Source of the DNA: MWBF01 sp040772005 | GTDB lineage: Bacteria > Chloroflexota > Anaerolineae > CG2-30-64-16 | DNA length: 64,000 bases | Reading direction: 5' to 3' | Assembly: GCA_040772005.1 (NCBI GenBank) | Contig: JAXGYZ010000012.1 | Location: 1-64,000, forward strand | Shown here: positions 40,409 through 49,987 of the stretch, in pieces | Position numbering within the stretch: the first letter of the stretch is position 1 | Layout of the letters: every line of letters begins with the position of its first letter | Notes under the pieces: generated by a model | What the model was told of the DNA's origin: nothing | What the model saw: the letters and a program-made list of their open reading frames with translations, nothing else | Database searches by the model: none | Position numbers and translations under genes: made by a program

Positions 40409-41638
40409 ATGAACCGACGCGCCTTCTTGAAGCTCCTGGGCGGGGCGAGCGCGGCGGCTCTTGCCGCGAGTTGCGGCTCCCGCACGCCGCCCGCGACGCC
40501 TACGCCGACGCGCACTCCGCGCGTCGCGCTGTCGCCCCTGCAGCCGACCGGCACCCTGACGCCCACGGCGACGGCCACGGCGACGACCACGCCGACCCTT
40601 GCGACGACTGCGACGGCCACCGGCACGGCGACCCTGACAGCTACGCCCTCGCCGTCCCCGCTGCCGACCAACACGCCCACGCCGACGGCCAGCCCGTTCC
40701 CGCCTGGCCCGCCGACCAAGCTGGGCCTGTTCGTGACGCGCAACGACCCGCGCATCTTCGACTTGCTGCGCACAGGCAACATCGCGCTGGTCAAGACGAT
40801 GGAGTACGACTCGAACTTCGCGCTCGAGATCAAGCACAACGGGCCGGACGCGATCCTCGTGGGCCGCATCGACCTGCCGCAAATCGACCTGGGCTCGTTG
40901 ACCGATCCCAAGGCTGTCGCGCAGGCCTTTGCGGACCAGCTCCTGCCGATTGCGACCGAGGCCCGGCGCATGGCGACCTTCGACGCGTGGGAATCGTACA
41001 ACGAGCCGACCCCCTCGGACCCCGACCAGATGGCCCGCCTGGCGGAGTTCGAGGCGCACCGCACGCGCCTGTTAGCCGCGGCCGGGGTGCGCTCGGTCGT
41101 CGGCAACTTCGGGACGGGCATGCCGCCGCTGGAATGGTGGCCGCAGTTCCGCCCGGCCATCGAGGCCGCACGGGAGCATAACGGCTATCTCGGCCTGCAC
41201 GAGTATTCTGCGCCGACCATGCAGTTCGGCACGCCGCAGGACCCGCTCGGCTGGGGCCAGGACCCGGCGCAGGAGGGCTGGCTGACGTTGCGCTACCGCA
41301 AGGTCTACCGTAACTACCTGGAGCCGAACGGCCTGATGCTGCCCCTGCTGCTGACCGAGGTGGGCATCGACGGACTCGTCACCAACCGGCCCGGTCCGCC
41401 CGGCTACGGCTGGATGGACTTCGGCGGCTACTGGAATGAGCTGGGCATGGGGTCGGACACGCCGGGCAACTATATCGAGCAGCTTGCCTGGTATGATGCG
41501 CAGCTTCAGCAGGACGACTATGTGAAGGGCGCTGCGATATTTGCGGCTGCCGCATCTCCCGGCTGGCAGTCATACGAGATTCTGGGTGATACATTCGAAA
41601 TCCTCAAGCAGTATTTGAGCGTGCACCCGCCGCGGTAA
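40409..41638 (+). CDS. Lipoprotein with glycoside-hydrolase-like domain
   Basis: The protein has 409 residues. RRAFLK is a Tat motif and LAASC a lipobox (Cys22), so it is exported and lipid-anchored. Residues 25-100 are a Thr/Pro-rich linker. The domain begins TKLGLFVTRND and looks like a GH-A TIM barrel with candidate acid/base Glu199 (SYNEP) and nucleophile Glu317 (LLTEVGIDG). It resembles the barrel of the 28545-31817 protein. It likely acts on a glycan near the wall. Not every such barrel is an active hydrolase. Confidence 0.8.
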   Translation: MNRRAFLKLLGGASAAALAASCGSRTPPATPTPTRTPRVALSPLQPTGTLTPTATATATTTPTLATTATATGTATLTATPSPSPLPTNTPTPTASPFPPGPPTKLGLFVTRNDPRIFDLLRTGNIALVKTMEYDSNFALEIKHNGPDAILVGRIDLPQIDLGSLTDPKAVAQAFADQLLPIATEARRMATFDAWESYNEPTPSDPDQMARLAEFEAHRTRLLAAAGVRSVVGNFGTGMPPLEWWPQFRPAIEAAREHNGYLGLHEYSAPTMQFGTPQDPLGWGQDPAQEGWLTLRYRKVYRNYLEPNGLMLPLLLTEVGIDGLVTNRPGPPGYGWMDFGGYWNELGMGSDTPGNYIEQLAWYDAQLQQDDYVKGAAIFAAAASPGWQSYEILGDTFEILKQYLSVHPPR

Positions 41639-41648
41639 AGGCAAGCCC

Positions 41649-44501
41649 ATGGCATCGCGCAACACATCCTCCAATCGCTTCCTCCGACCGGTCTTCCTCT
41701 TCGCCGGTCTCGTCGCACTCGCTTTCAAGCGGCTGCTCTATCGCCCGGGATTGACCCTGCTCGCGCTGGCCTCGATCGCACTGGCGATCGGCCTGGTGAG
41801 CAGCGCCGGCTTCTTCGCGCAGGCGGTTGACCGTTCGGTGCTTTCGCAGGAACTGGTGCGCTTCGTGCAGCAGACCGGGCGGCCCCCGTTCCTGATGCGC
41901 GTCTACTTCCTCCCCTCGTCCGAGATTCCGCTGTCGCTGGAGACGACGGAGAGCCTGGCCCCGCGCGTCGCCGCGACGCTGGAGCGGGAGATCGGCCTGC
42001 CGCCGCTGTATGTGGGCGTCGAGGTCGAGAGCGGCGCCATGATGCTCCATCCGGCGACGGAGGAGACCGGCGCGCGCAACAATATGGGCAGCGTCAGCCT
42101 GGTACACTTTGAGAACGTGGCGGATCACATCACCATCGAGGGGGAGCCGTTCACCGGCGAGCGTTCAGGCGATGTCCTGGATGTCTGGTTGCCCGACCAC
42201 TATGCATCGAAGGCCGGCGCGAATGTCGGGGATCGTTATTCGGTCAGCCATTTCCCCGATCCGACGCGCATCCCCATCCGGGTCGCGGGCATCTGGACGC
42301 CCATCGACCCCGACGAACCCTTCTGGTTCACCGACCCCGAGTTGTCCTTGAGCGACGGGCTGCTGGTGCGCCGGCAGGACTTCATCGACCGCATCCAGCC
42401 GCGCATCGCCTCCGGGACGCGCTTCGCCTCCTGGCACGTGCGCCTGGATGAGATGCGGATTCAGCCGGGCCACGCGCGGCAGTATTTGGAAGGTCTGACG
42501 ACGAGCCGCGTCGCCCTGGAGCGCATCCTGCCCGGCATCCGCATCGACGTCTCGCCCATCAAGCCGCTGGAGCAATTCGTGAATCGCAGCAGCACGCTGA
42601 CGATCCTGCTGCTCGGCTTCAACATTCCCGCGCTGGCGTTCCTGCTCTACTTCCTGTTCCTGACCTCTTCGATCATCGCTCGCTGGCAGCGTCGCGAGAC
42701 CGCCATCCTCGTGAGCCGCGGTATGAATGTGCCGAGCGTGCTCAGCATCACGTTGGTGGAGCAGGTGCTGTTGTTCGTCGCCGGCGTGCCATTGGGCCTG
42801 GCCGCGGGCGTGCTCATCGCACGCTTCATGGGCAATGCCTCATCCTTCCTGACGTTCGTCCCGCGCGAGCCGCTGCCCGTCTCGCTGGAAGGCCTGAATT
42901 TGACGCTGCTGCTCGCGACGATGGGCGTGGTGCTGGTGACGCGATTGGCGGCTGCATCGGGCGCGGCGCGGCAGAGCAACGTCGAGGAAGAACGCGAGCA
43001 GGCCCGGCCGATGAAGACGCCGTTCTGGTATCGTTACTACCTCGACCTGCTGCTGATCCTGCCCGCAGCCTACGGCTATCGCCTCCTTTCGCAGCAGGGC
43101 TCGCTCGCCATGCTTGTCAAGGACCGGCCCAGCGACCTGTACCAGGACCCGCTGCTGATTCTGCTGCCTGCGCTGTTCACGCTCGTGGCCGCGCTGCTGG
43201 CGATGCGGCTGTTCCCGCTGATTCTGCGCCTGATGGACCGGCTGGCGAGCATTGTGCCCTGGGTGACGCCGCACCTGGCCCTCCAGCAGCTTGGCCGGCA
43301 GAGCCAGGCCTACATCAATCCGCTGCTGCTCATCATCGTCTGTCTGGCGCTGGGTGTCTACACCTTCTCCCTGGCGGGCAGCCTGGACAAGTGGCTGGAA
43401 GATCGGATGTATTACCAGGTGGGCGCGGATGTGGCGTTCCAGCCCATGCTGATCTCGGAGGGCAGTTCCGGCTCATCCCAGGAGCCGGTGTTCCTGCCTA
43501 TCGAGGAATACTTGAAGCTGCCGGGAGTGCAGACGGGCACGGCAGTAGGTAACTTCCCGGCGCGCGTCTCGTTCACGGGCGGGCGGCAGATGCGGGGGCG
43601 CTTCCTCGCGGTAGACCGGCTGACCTTCCCCAAGGTGGCGTGGTTCCGCCGCGACTTTGCAGATGAGCCGATGGGCGGGCTCATGAACCTGCTGGCGCAG
43701 CAACAGGACGCGATTCTTGTGCCGGAAGCCGTGCTCGAAGCCGGCGACCTGCAGGTGGGCGACCAGTTGCGGATTGCCATCTCGCTGGAATCCACTACGA
43801 GCATGGAGGCCGTGTTCACCATCGTCGGGTCGTACACCTATTTCCCGACGGTGTATGAGGAGTATCCGACGGCGATCGGCAACCTGGAGTACCTGTCCTA
43901 CACCTATGGGATGCCTGTGCCGGAGAGCATCTGGTTGAAGCTGAAGCCGGATGGCGATGGGGCGGAGGTGCTGCGCATCGTACGCGATGGGATGGGCATC
44001 GAGCCGGTCGGCGGTCGCGATACGGTCGGGCTGATTGCTGCGGAGCGGGGCAAGACCGAGCGGGTGGGCGTGTTCGGCACGCTCTCCATCGGGTTCATGG
44101 CCTCGGCGGTGATGGCCTTCTCAGGGTTGCTGATCAACACCTATGCTTCGTTGAGCGAGCGGCTGTACCGGTTCACGATCCTCTATGCCATCGGCTTGCA
44201 GCGCCGCCAGATTCTCGGCCAGGTGTTAATGGAGTACCTGTTCCTGACGGCCTACGGCGCGGCCGCGGGCGCGCTGATCGGCAGCCAGGTCTCACGCTTC
44301 TTCGCGCCCTTCTTCCGCATCACGGGCGCGCAGGAGATTGTCCGGCCGCCGCTGATTCCCATCATTGCCCGCGCGCAGATCACCGATATGGCAATGGCCT
44401 TTGCACTGATCATGATCCTGCTGGAGCTGGGGATCATCGGCTCCGCGCTTTACCGGCGGTTCTTCCGCCAGGCGCTCGGCCTGCGCGGCGGCCAGGGGTG
44501 A
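41649..44501 (+). CDS. ABC transporter permease, FtsX/MacB-type, two FtsX domains
   Basis: The protein has 950 residues. After an N-terminal helix (about 34-58) and an extracytoplasmic domain, three helices (about 322-430) form a FtsX domain; a second membrane block with its own outer domain follows (about 460-950), ending in three helices (about 810-930). This layout is that of long FtsX-like permeases that work in lipoprotein release or mechanotransmission. An ATPase, possibly the one at 45745-46809, is on the other strand beyond the Gfo gene. It is the third gene of the YkuD operon. Confidence 0.86.
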   Translation: MASRNTSSNRFLRPVFLFAGLVALAFKRLLYRPGLTLLALASIALAIGLVSSAGFFAQAVDRSVLSQELVRFVQQTGRPPFLMRVYFLPSSEIPLSLETTESLAPRVAATLEREIGLPPLYVGVEVESGAMMLHPATEETGARNNMGSVSLVHFENVADHITIEGEPFTGERSGDVLDVWLPDHYASKAGANVGDRYSVSHFPDPTRIPIRVAGIWTPIDPDEPFWFTDPELSLSDGLLVRRQDFIDRIQPRIASGTRFASWHVRLDEMRIQPGHARQYLEGLTTSRVALERILPGIRIDVSPIKPLEQFVNRSSTLTILLLGFNIPALAFLLYFLFLTSSIIARWQRRETAILVSRGMNVPSVLSITLVEQVLLFVAGVPLGLAAGVLIARFMGNASSFLTFVPREPLPVSLEGLNLTLLLATMGVVLVTRLAAASGAARQSNVEEEREQARPMKTPFWYRYYLDLLLILPAAYGYRLLSQQGSLAMLVKDRPSDLYQDPLLILLPALFTLVAALLAMRLFPLILRLMDRLASIVPWVTPHLALQQLGRQSQAYINPLLLIIVCLALGVYTFSLAGSLDKWLEDRMYYQVGADVAFQPMLISEGSSGSSQEPVFLPIEEYLKLPGVQTGTAVGNFPARVSFTGGRQMRGRFLAVDRLTFPKVAWFRRDFADEPMGGLMNLLAQQQDAILVPEAVLEAGDLQVGDQLRIAISLESTTSMEAVFTIVGSYTYFPTVYEEYPTAIGNLEYLSYTYGMPVPESIWLKLKPDGDGAEVLRIVRDGMGIEPVGGRDTVGLIAAERGKTERVGVFGTLSIGFMASAVMAFSGLLINTYASLSERLYRFTILYAIGLQRRQILGQVLMEYLFLTAYGAAAGALIGSQVSRFFAPFFRITGAQEIVRPPLIPIIARAQITDMAMAFALIMILLELGIIGSALYRRFFRQALGLRGGQG

Positions 44502-44506
44502 GACGA

Positions 44507-44579
44507 ATTGAAGATTACAGATTGAAGATTGAAGATTGTTGAATAAGCGTTTCTTAATCTTCAATCTGTAATCTTCAAT
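44507..44579. repeat. Perfect 24-bp inverted repeat between convergent genes
   Basis: Arms at 44507-44530 (beginning ATTGAAGATTACAG) and 44556-44579 are perfect complements with a 25-base loop. It lies between the FtsX and Gfo/Idh stops. It is A/T-rich and made of ATTGAAG units; a related style is at 7155-7185 (CAACCTTCAACCTTCAACC). It may end both transcripts. Confidence 0.8.
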
Positions 44580-44581
44580 CT

Positions 44582-45745
44582 TCAATCGGCCCGCGGCCAG
44601 AAGCCTGCTACGGGGGGCACATTGACCGGCGCGCCGCCGTTGCGCAGCGAGTGCGCGGCGCAGACGCCCGCGGCCACGCTCATCCGCCCCGCGAGCGGCG
44701 GCGCGAGCGGCTCCTTCCCGTCCAGCACCATCTCCACGAAGTCGCGGCAGATGACCGGGTCCGCCCCGCCATGGCCGCCCTCTGCGGGCTTGATGTCATA
44801 CGTGCGGTCGGCCAGGTCGCGCCAGGTGCGTGATTTGCGCGTCTTGAGCCACACCTTCATCTCCGGCTCGGAGTTCTCGATGCGCCCCTGCGTGCCGATG
44901 AACGCATAATTGCGGTGGTAGTCGGGCGTGAAGTGGCATTGCAGGTACGACGCCTTGATGCCCCCCTCCAGCTCCATGATCATTACCTGGTTGTCCTCCA
45001 CATCCACTTCCTGCCGGAACGCGCACTGGTTGCGGCGGGGGGCATGGGAGACCTCGGTGCATGTGTCGCGGTCGGGGCAGACGGGGCAGGTCAGGTCGTT
45101 GGGCCGGTCGCCGCCGAAGAAGTCCAGGCTGCCGAACGCCGCGGTGCGCGTGGTGTAGGCCCCCGTGATCCAGTGGATCATGTCGATATCGTGCGAGCCC
45201 TTCTGCAGCAGCAGCGATGTCCCGTTGGCGCGCGTTGCGTGCCAGTCGTGATAGTAGAAGTCGCTGCCGAAGCCGACGAAATGGCGCACCCAGACGGCCT
45301 TCATCTCCCCGATGGCGCCCGACTCCACGATTTCCTTCATCACGCGGAAGATGTTCATGTAGCGCATGTTGAAGCCGACCATCAGCCGGCGGCCCGACGC
45401 GCGCCAGGTCTGCAAAATGTGATCGCAGCCCTCGATGGTGATGGCGAGCGGCTTCTCGCAGAAGACGTGCTTGCCCGCCTGTAGCGCGGCCACCGCGTGT
45501 TCTTCGTGGCAGTAGTCGGGCGACGTCACCGCGATGGCGTCGATGTCGGGCCGGGCCAGCAGCTCGCGGTAATCGTGTGTCACGAACGGCTGGCCGCCGT
45601 GTTCCGTGCGGAACTGCTCCAGCGCGTCCGCGCTGATGTCCGCGCCGCCGGCGATCACCGAGCGGCCCGCGGGCTGGTGCCAGTGGCGCCACAGGCCTCC
45701 GCGGCCGCTGACGCCGATCATGCCGATGCGAAGCTGAGTCTGCAT
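44582..45745 (-). CDS. Gfo/Idh/MocA-family NAD(P)-dependent oxidoreductase
   Basis: The protein has 387 residues. The Rossmann start is LRIGMIGVSGRGGLW, then the family pattern VTSPDYCHEEHAVAALQAGKHVFCEKPLA with the EKP lysine, and the His-containing core GSHDIDMIHWITG. A Cys-rich stretch (CPVCPDRDTC) may bind a metal. It oxidises or reduces a hydroxyl of a sugar or inositol. Its start shares one base with the ABC ATPase stop (TAATG), so they are coupled. Confidence 0.9.
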   Translation of the reverse strand: MQTQLRIGMIGVSGRGGLWRHWHQPAGRSVIAGGADISADALEQFRTEHGGQPFVTHDYRELLARPDIDAIAVTSPDYCHEEHAVAALQAGKHVFCEKPLAITIEGCDHILQTWRASGRRLMVGFNMRYMNIFRVMKEIVESGAIGEMKAVWVRHFVGFGSDFYYHDWHATRANGTSLLLQKGSHDIDMIHWITGAYTTRTAAFGSLDFFGGDRPNDLTCPVCPDRDTCTEVSHAPRRNQCAFRQEVDVEDNQVMIMELEGGIKASYLQCHFTPDYHRNYAFIGTQGRIENSEPEMKVWLKTRKSRTWRDLADRTYDIKPAEGGHGGADPVICRDFVEMVLDGKEPLAPPLAGRMSVAAGVCAAHSLRNGGAPVNVPPVAGFWPRAD

Positions 45746-46809
45746 TACCGTTTCCTCCTCATGCGCTCGATGCTGCTGCCCAGGCGGCTGCGCAGGCCGT
45801 GGGCTGTGGCTTCCGGGATCAGGGCTGCGGGCTCCGGTGCAGCCTCCGCCGCATCCTCCTTCTGCTCGACCGGCAGGATCAGCACGCCCTCGTCCGTCAT
45901 CTCCAGCCGCGCGCGGCCCTTGATGTTGAACCGTTGCAGGTATTCCTTCGGGACCTGCAGCCGGCCCGCCGAATCCAGCACGACCAGCTCCTCGAACACC
46001 GGCGGGGGCGGCTCCGTGTCGTGGGTGGGCCGCGGCCCGTACAGGTCCTCCGCGGTCGGCTCCTGACGCATGGTCTCGCTGGACAGCCGGCCGTCGCGGA
46101 TGGCGACGACCCGGTCCACGTGGCGCGCAATGGTCGGGTCGTGGCTGACGATCAGGGTCGTCAGGCCGTACGTGGTGTTGAGGTCACGGAAGGTCTGGTA
46201 GATGGTGAGCGCGGTCGCGGAGTCCACTTCGCCGGTCGGTTCGTCGGCCAACAGCAGAATGGGGTTGTGGACCAGCGCAACCGCGATGGCGACGCGCTGC
46301 TGCTCGCCGCCGGAGAGCTGTCCCACGCGGTGGTGCATCCGCTCCGCCAGGCCGACCGCGGCCAGCAGCTCCCGCGCCCGCTTGCGCTTGGTGCGCGGCG
46401 CCTCCCCGACGAGCGTCAGGGGCATCTCCACGTTCTCCTGCGCGTTGAGAAACGGGATCAGGTTGCGCGCGGACTGCTGCCAGACAAAGCCGACCTGCGT
46501 GCGGCGATAGTTGAGCAGCGCGCTGTTGGAGAACTTGAGGAGGTTCTGGTTGTTCACCCAGACGCGGCCGGCCGAGGGGCGGTCCAGCCCGCCCAGGATG
46601 TTCATCAGGGTGGACTTGCCGCTGCCGCTGGCGCCGACGACGCCGAGCAGTTCACCCCGCGGCACAACCAGGTCCAACCCCTGGAGCGCGACGACTTCGA
46701 GGTTGGCAACCTTGTAGATTTTCATCAGGTTGTCGCAGATAATAATGGGTTCTTCAGCCAAGGGACTCATCCGCTGCGGGTGGGGCCTGTCAAGGACAGG
46801 CGCGCTCAT
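45745..46809 (-). CDS. ABC transporter ATP-binding protein with C-terminal AbrB-like domain
   Basis: The protein has 354 residues, starting at 46809. The ATPase is LolD/MacB-like: Walker A GASGSGKST, signature LSGGEQQR, Walker B LLLADEPTGEVD, and VSHDP. After about residue 270 comes LVVLDSAGRLQVPKEYLQRFNIKGRARLEM, the swapped-hairpin AbrB/SpoVT fold, then an Ala/Glu-rich tail. AbrB domains usually bind DNA, so the fusion is unusual. The ATPase could serve the FtsX permease at 41649-44501. It is followed by the Gfo/Idh gene with a one-base overlap. Confidence 0.88.
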   Translation of the reverse strand: MSAPVLDRPHPQRMSPLAEEPIIICDNLMKIYKVANLEVVALQGLDLVVPRGELLGVVGASGSGKSTLMNILGGLDRPSAGRVWVNNQNLLKFSNSALLNYRRTQVGFVWQQSARNLIPFLNAQENVEMPLTLVGEAPRTKRKRARELLAAVGLAERMHHRVGQLSGGEQQRVAIAVALVHNPILLLADEPTGEVDSATALTIYQTFRDLNTTYGLTTLIVSHDPTIARHVDRVVAIRDGRLSSETMRQEPTAEDLYGPRPTHDTEPPPPVFEELVVLDSAGRLQVPKEYLQRFNIKGRARLEMTDEGVLILPVEQKEDAAEAAPEPAALIPEATAHGLRSRLGSSIERMRRKR

Positions 46810-47238
46810 ATGATTTCGTCTAGCGATTCCGTCGCATGGGCAGCGTCCGGCCAGGGGGAGAGCGAAACCGAGACGATTGTGATGCGAAGTATAACATAGT
46901 TCCGTACCGGATGCACGTTTTGAATCGTTTTGCGGCTTACGCAGCACACTTGACGATTAGGACAAAACAACCGTATAATCTGTTCGGCCCTATACTGCCT
47001 CGCAGACGATTCGACAATATGTCACCTGATGTGCGCACGGTGGTGTCACGGGTGGACCGGCACGCAGCCGTGACTGACTACACTCACTCGCAACTCCGGC
47101 GTGTCTTGCAACAAAAAAAGTCTGCTTCGTTTAGTCATGCGTGCCGAGAGGAGGTTTATCTCTTTTCACTACGAAGCTTTCATGTTCAATTGCTGCCGCA
47201 ATCGCTCTCGAAGAGCACCCCAACGAGGAGGACTATCC
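46810..47238. other. 429-base divergent region with promoters
   Basis: It contains a strong plus-strand promoter (46950-46979) for the binding-protein operon. On the minus strand TATACT (46893-46888) is a likely -10 for the ATPase/Gfo operon; its -35 is poor. The plus leader of about 255 bases has no clear structure and no ORF that looks real. A GAGGAGG site lies before 47239. Confidence 0.6.
46950..46979 (+). promoter_or_regulatory. Near-consensus sigma-70 promoter of the oligopeptide-transporter operon
   Basis: TTGACG (46950-46955) and TATAAT (46974-46979) are 18 bases apart. It is the best promoter match in the window and sits 259 bases before the first binding-protein ATG. Confidence 0.8.
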
Positions 47239-49287
47239 ATGTTTCGTAAGTTCGTGTTCCCGATGCTGCTGATTCTGAGCCTGCTCCTGTCTGCTTGTGG
47301 CGGAGCGGCCACGCCAGCACCGGCCCCAGCGCCCGTGGCTGAGGCCCCGGCTGAGGAACCTGCCGCGGAAGCCCCCGCCGCGGAAGAGCCCGCCGCCGAA
47401 GAGCCCGCAGCAGAAGAACCTGCTGCGGAGGAACCCGCGGCTGAAATGCCTGCGGCCACCGGCCAGTACAAAGAATCCCCCATGCTGGCCGAGAAGGTCG
47501 CTGCGGGCACGCTGCCGCCCATCGAAGAGCGCCTGCCCGAAGAGCCCTTCGTGGTCGGCCCCGGCACCCTCATCCTGGAGAAGGACCTGCCCGACTGGCA
47601 GCCCGGCGTCTACGGCGGGACGCTCAACTTCGCGCACGCCGTCGCCAACTGGAACCCCGACATCTTCATCATGGACAACGACAACCTGCTGTGCGCGCCT
47701 GGCATCGGGTTGGACGGTCTGATGCCGTGTATCGTGAAGGAATACAAGGTCGAGAACGAGAACAAGGAATTCACCTTCACGCTGCGCAAGGGCCTCAAGT
47801 GGTCCGACGGCACCCCGGTCACGACCGAAGATGTCCGCTTCGTCCTCGAAGACGTCTACGGCGATGAGAAGATCACGCCCATCTACCCGGCCAAGTTCCG
47901 CGATGGCGGCCGTGCGGACGGCGAGATTGCCAAGCTGGACATCCTCGACGACTACACCTGGAAGCTCAGCTTCAACGAGCCCTACGGTGGGCTGCTGCGT
48001 GAGATCAGCGTCAAGGGCTGGCAGGGCTACACCGACATGCTGCGGCCCTCGCATGTGCTGAAGCAGTGGCATGTGAAGTATGCTGATGTCACGAGCGACG
48101 CGTTCAAGACCGAGTACGAGAGACTGAACCTGAAGGACGAGTGGTGGCAGGTCTTTGCGGACAAGAACTGCACCAACTGGGACCTGACCAACCCGCGCTG
48201 CGCCAACTTCCCGGTGCTGTTCGCCTGGGTCAACACCACCCCGACCGGCCAGTCCAACCTGCTCACCTTCGAGCGCAATCCCTACTACTGGAAGGTGGAC
48301 AACACCGGCCAGCAGTTGCCCTACATCGACTACCTGCGCTCGCAGCAGGTCAACGACGTTGAAATGCTGACCTTGAAGGTGTTCAACGGCGAAGTTGACT
48401 TCGTACGCGAGAGCACGGGCCTGAATAAGCTTCCGCTGTACAAGGAGAATGAGGAAAAGGCCGGCATCAACATCACGTTGATGGACAACCATGTCGATCC
48501 TACGGCCATCTTCTTCAATATGACCTACGCCAACGATACCTGGCGCCAGGTCGTCAACGACGTGCGCTTCCGCCAGGCAGTCACCCACGGCATCAACCGC
48601 CAGGAGATCATCGACACGGTCTACTTTGGCTATGCCCAGATGCCGACCCTCGTGCCGAGCGAGTACGACGTCGATAAGGCGAACGCACTGCTGGACGAGA
48701 TGGGCATGACCAAGAACGCCGAGGGGCTGCGGCTCGGGCCGGACGGCAACGTCTTCACCATCCTGTACGAGCACGGCGCGCACGCGCCCGATATCGGGCA
48801 GGTGGCCGAGCTGGTTGGGACGCAGTTGAAGACCAACCTGGGCCTCGATGTGCAGGTCAAGCAGCTCGATTCCTCGCTGTGGGGCACGCGCCAGGCGGCG
48901 AACGAGTTGCAGATGACGACCATCTGGGATGTCCAGCCGATGTGGGCCGATGGCACCTGGACCGACTATACGCTGGGCAACCTGGTTGCTCCACTGTGGA
49001 TGACCTGGCGCAACACCAGCGGCGCGGAGGGCGAGGAGCCGCCGGCCGAGGTGAAGGAACTGTGGCGGCTGGCCGACATCCGCAACCAGTCAGTGCCTTA
49101 CTCTCCGGAAGATGTAGAGGCCTACGAGGGCATCCGCAAGATTCTGTTCGACAATGTGTGGATCATGCCGGTTGCCGAGAAGGTCAACTACGCCATGATC
49201 TCCAGCAAGAAGCTGGGGAATGTGCCGATCTCCGGTCAGGCCATCGGCGCGGACTACAGCGGCGAGCAGTTCTTCTTCAAGCCGTAG
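47239..49287 (+). CDS. Peptide/opine ABC transporter substrate-binding lipoprotein 1
   Basis: The protein has 682 residues and starts at 47239 after GAGGAGG. A signal peptide ends in the lipobox LLSAC (Cys20). Residues about 24-68 are an Ala/Glu/Pro repeat linker (EEPAAEEPAAE...), then an SBP_bac_5 domain: LRKGLKWSDGTPVTTEDVRF, the family signature, and FRQAVTHGINRQEII. It captures peptides or other amphipathic nutrients outside the membrane. It is a paralogue of the next gene. Confidence 0.92.
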   Translation: MFRKFVFPMLLILSLLLSACGGAATPAPAPAPVAEAPAEEPAAEAPAAEEPAAEEPAAEEPAAEEPAAEMPAATGQYKESPMLAEKVAAGTLPPIEERLPEEPFVVGPGTLILEKDLPDWQPGVYGGTLNFAHAVANWNPDIFIMDNDNLLCAPGIGLDGLMPCIVKEYKVENENKEFTFTLRKGLKWSDGTPVTTEDVRFVLEDVYGDEKITPIYPAKFRDGGRADGEIAKLDILDDYTWKLSFNEPYGGLLREISVKGWQGYTDMLRPSHVLKQWHVKYADVTSDAFKTEYERLNLKDEWWQVFADKNCTNWDLTNPRCANFPVLFAWVNTTPTGQSNLLTFERNPYYWKVDNTGQQLPYIDYLRSQQVNDVEMLTLKVFNGEVDFVRESTGLNKLPLYKENEEKAGINITLMDNHVDPTAIFFNMTYANDTWRQVVNDVRFRQAVTHGINRQEIIDTVYFGYAQMPTLVPSEYDVDKANALLDEMGMTKNAEGLRLGPDGNVFTILYEHGAHAPDIGQVAELVGTQLKTNLGLDVQVKQLDSSLWGTRQAANELQMTTIWDVQPMWADGTWTDYTLGNLVAPLWMTWRNTSGAEGEEPPAEVKELWRLADIRNQSVPYSPEDVEAYEGIRKILFDNVWIMPVAEKVNYAMISSKKLGNVPISGQAIGADYSGEQFFFKP

Positions 49288-49294
49288 CCCGCCA

Positions 49295-49426
49295 GCACCC
49301 TGAGCGGGTGAGCGGCTCGCTGCACCTGACGAAGTGTCACCAGTCGAAGGGTGCGGGTCTGCCCCCAAGGCGCCGCATCCTTCGACTGCGTCCCGCCAAA
49401 CAGCGGCGGGACTCCGCTCAGGATGC
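49295..49426. repeat. Two palindromic elements in opposite orientation
   Basis: Copy one (49295-49354) begins GCACCCTGAGCGGG and ends CAGTCGAAGGGTGC and is 60 bases long, like the copy at 8392-8451. Copy two (49375-49426) begins GCATCCTTCGACTGC and ends CCGCTCAGGATGC. Confidence 0.85.
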
Positions 49427-49505
49427 TCACGCTCCCGGAGTTGAGCCGCGCTCGTTCGCATAGCCGCTGAGGTCCGCCCTGAATCTTTCCCGTGAATTTC
49501 GCGAC

Positions 49506-49533
49506 TTGACTACTGTCTAAAATAGGTTATGAT
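49506..49533 (+). promoter_or_regulatory. Possible promoter for the second binding-protein gene
   Basis: TTGACT and TATGAT with a 16-base spacer, 454 bases before the ATG. The long leader includes a hairpin near 49871-49911. Confidence 0.4.
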
Positions 49534-49987
49534 ACGCGTCAACATCTTTTGGCGGCGCCCTGTACGCTACTCTGAGCTGTTCTGCCAACCGCATCTCTCC
49601 GCCAACGGCTCGATATCTGTGTCATCTGCATCTATTCGCCGCGACGCCCGTACTTCGGTCGCTGAGTTAGCATCTCAATTTCGTTGCGGATAAAGCAGCT
49701 ATGACTGCACTGGCGGAAGCTCTGCCACGCCGGAGATCCTCTACGACCGCCATGCCAGCAAATACCAGGAGGGAGGTGGTACACGACAATCGAATCGAGC
49801 ACCTGACCTAGGGACCCCGAAACTGGGTGGATGCTGGTAGTGCGCCGCACTGATTTTGCCAACGGTAGCGTAGCCCCTTGTGGGCGCCCGGACGGGCACA
49901 AGGCCCTAAGCTACCCATCATGACCACTCTGGCGAGGTGCCAGCCGTCCACCAAACATCGCCTACTTTCGAAGGAGAAAAAGGAGAC

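Larger units (their letters stand above)
49288..49987. other. 700-base gap between the binding-protein genes: repeats, promoter and hairpin
   Basis: Two palindromic elements lie at 49295-49354 (plus) and 49375-49426 (inverted). A promoter-like pair TTGACT (49506-49511)/TATGAT (49528-49533) has a 16-base spacer. Near 49871-49911 is a hairpin CCTTGTG/CACAAGG with inner GCCCG-GA-CGGGC. I see no gene. Confidence 0.65.

Noticed and set aside
47300..47460. Frameshift or low-quality sequence in the Ala/Glu/Pro-rich stretch
   Set aside because: The same type of linker occurs in the paralogue at 50080-50190, in frame and right after the lipobox.
49500..49980. Riboswitch in the leader of the second binding-protein gene
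   Set aside because: Only one modest hairpin near 49871-49911 is visible and it matches no known riboswitch.
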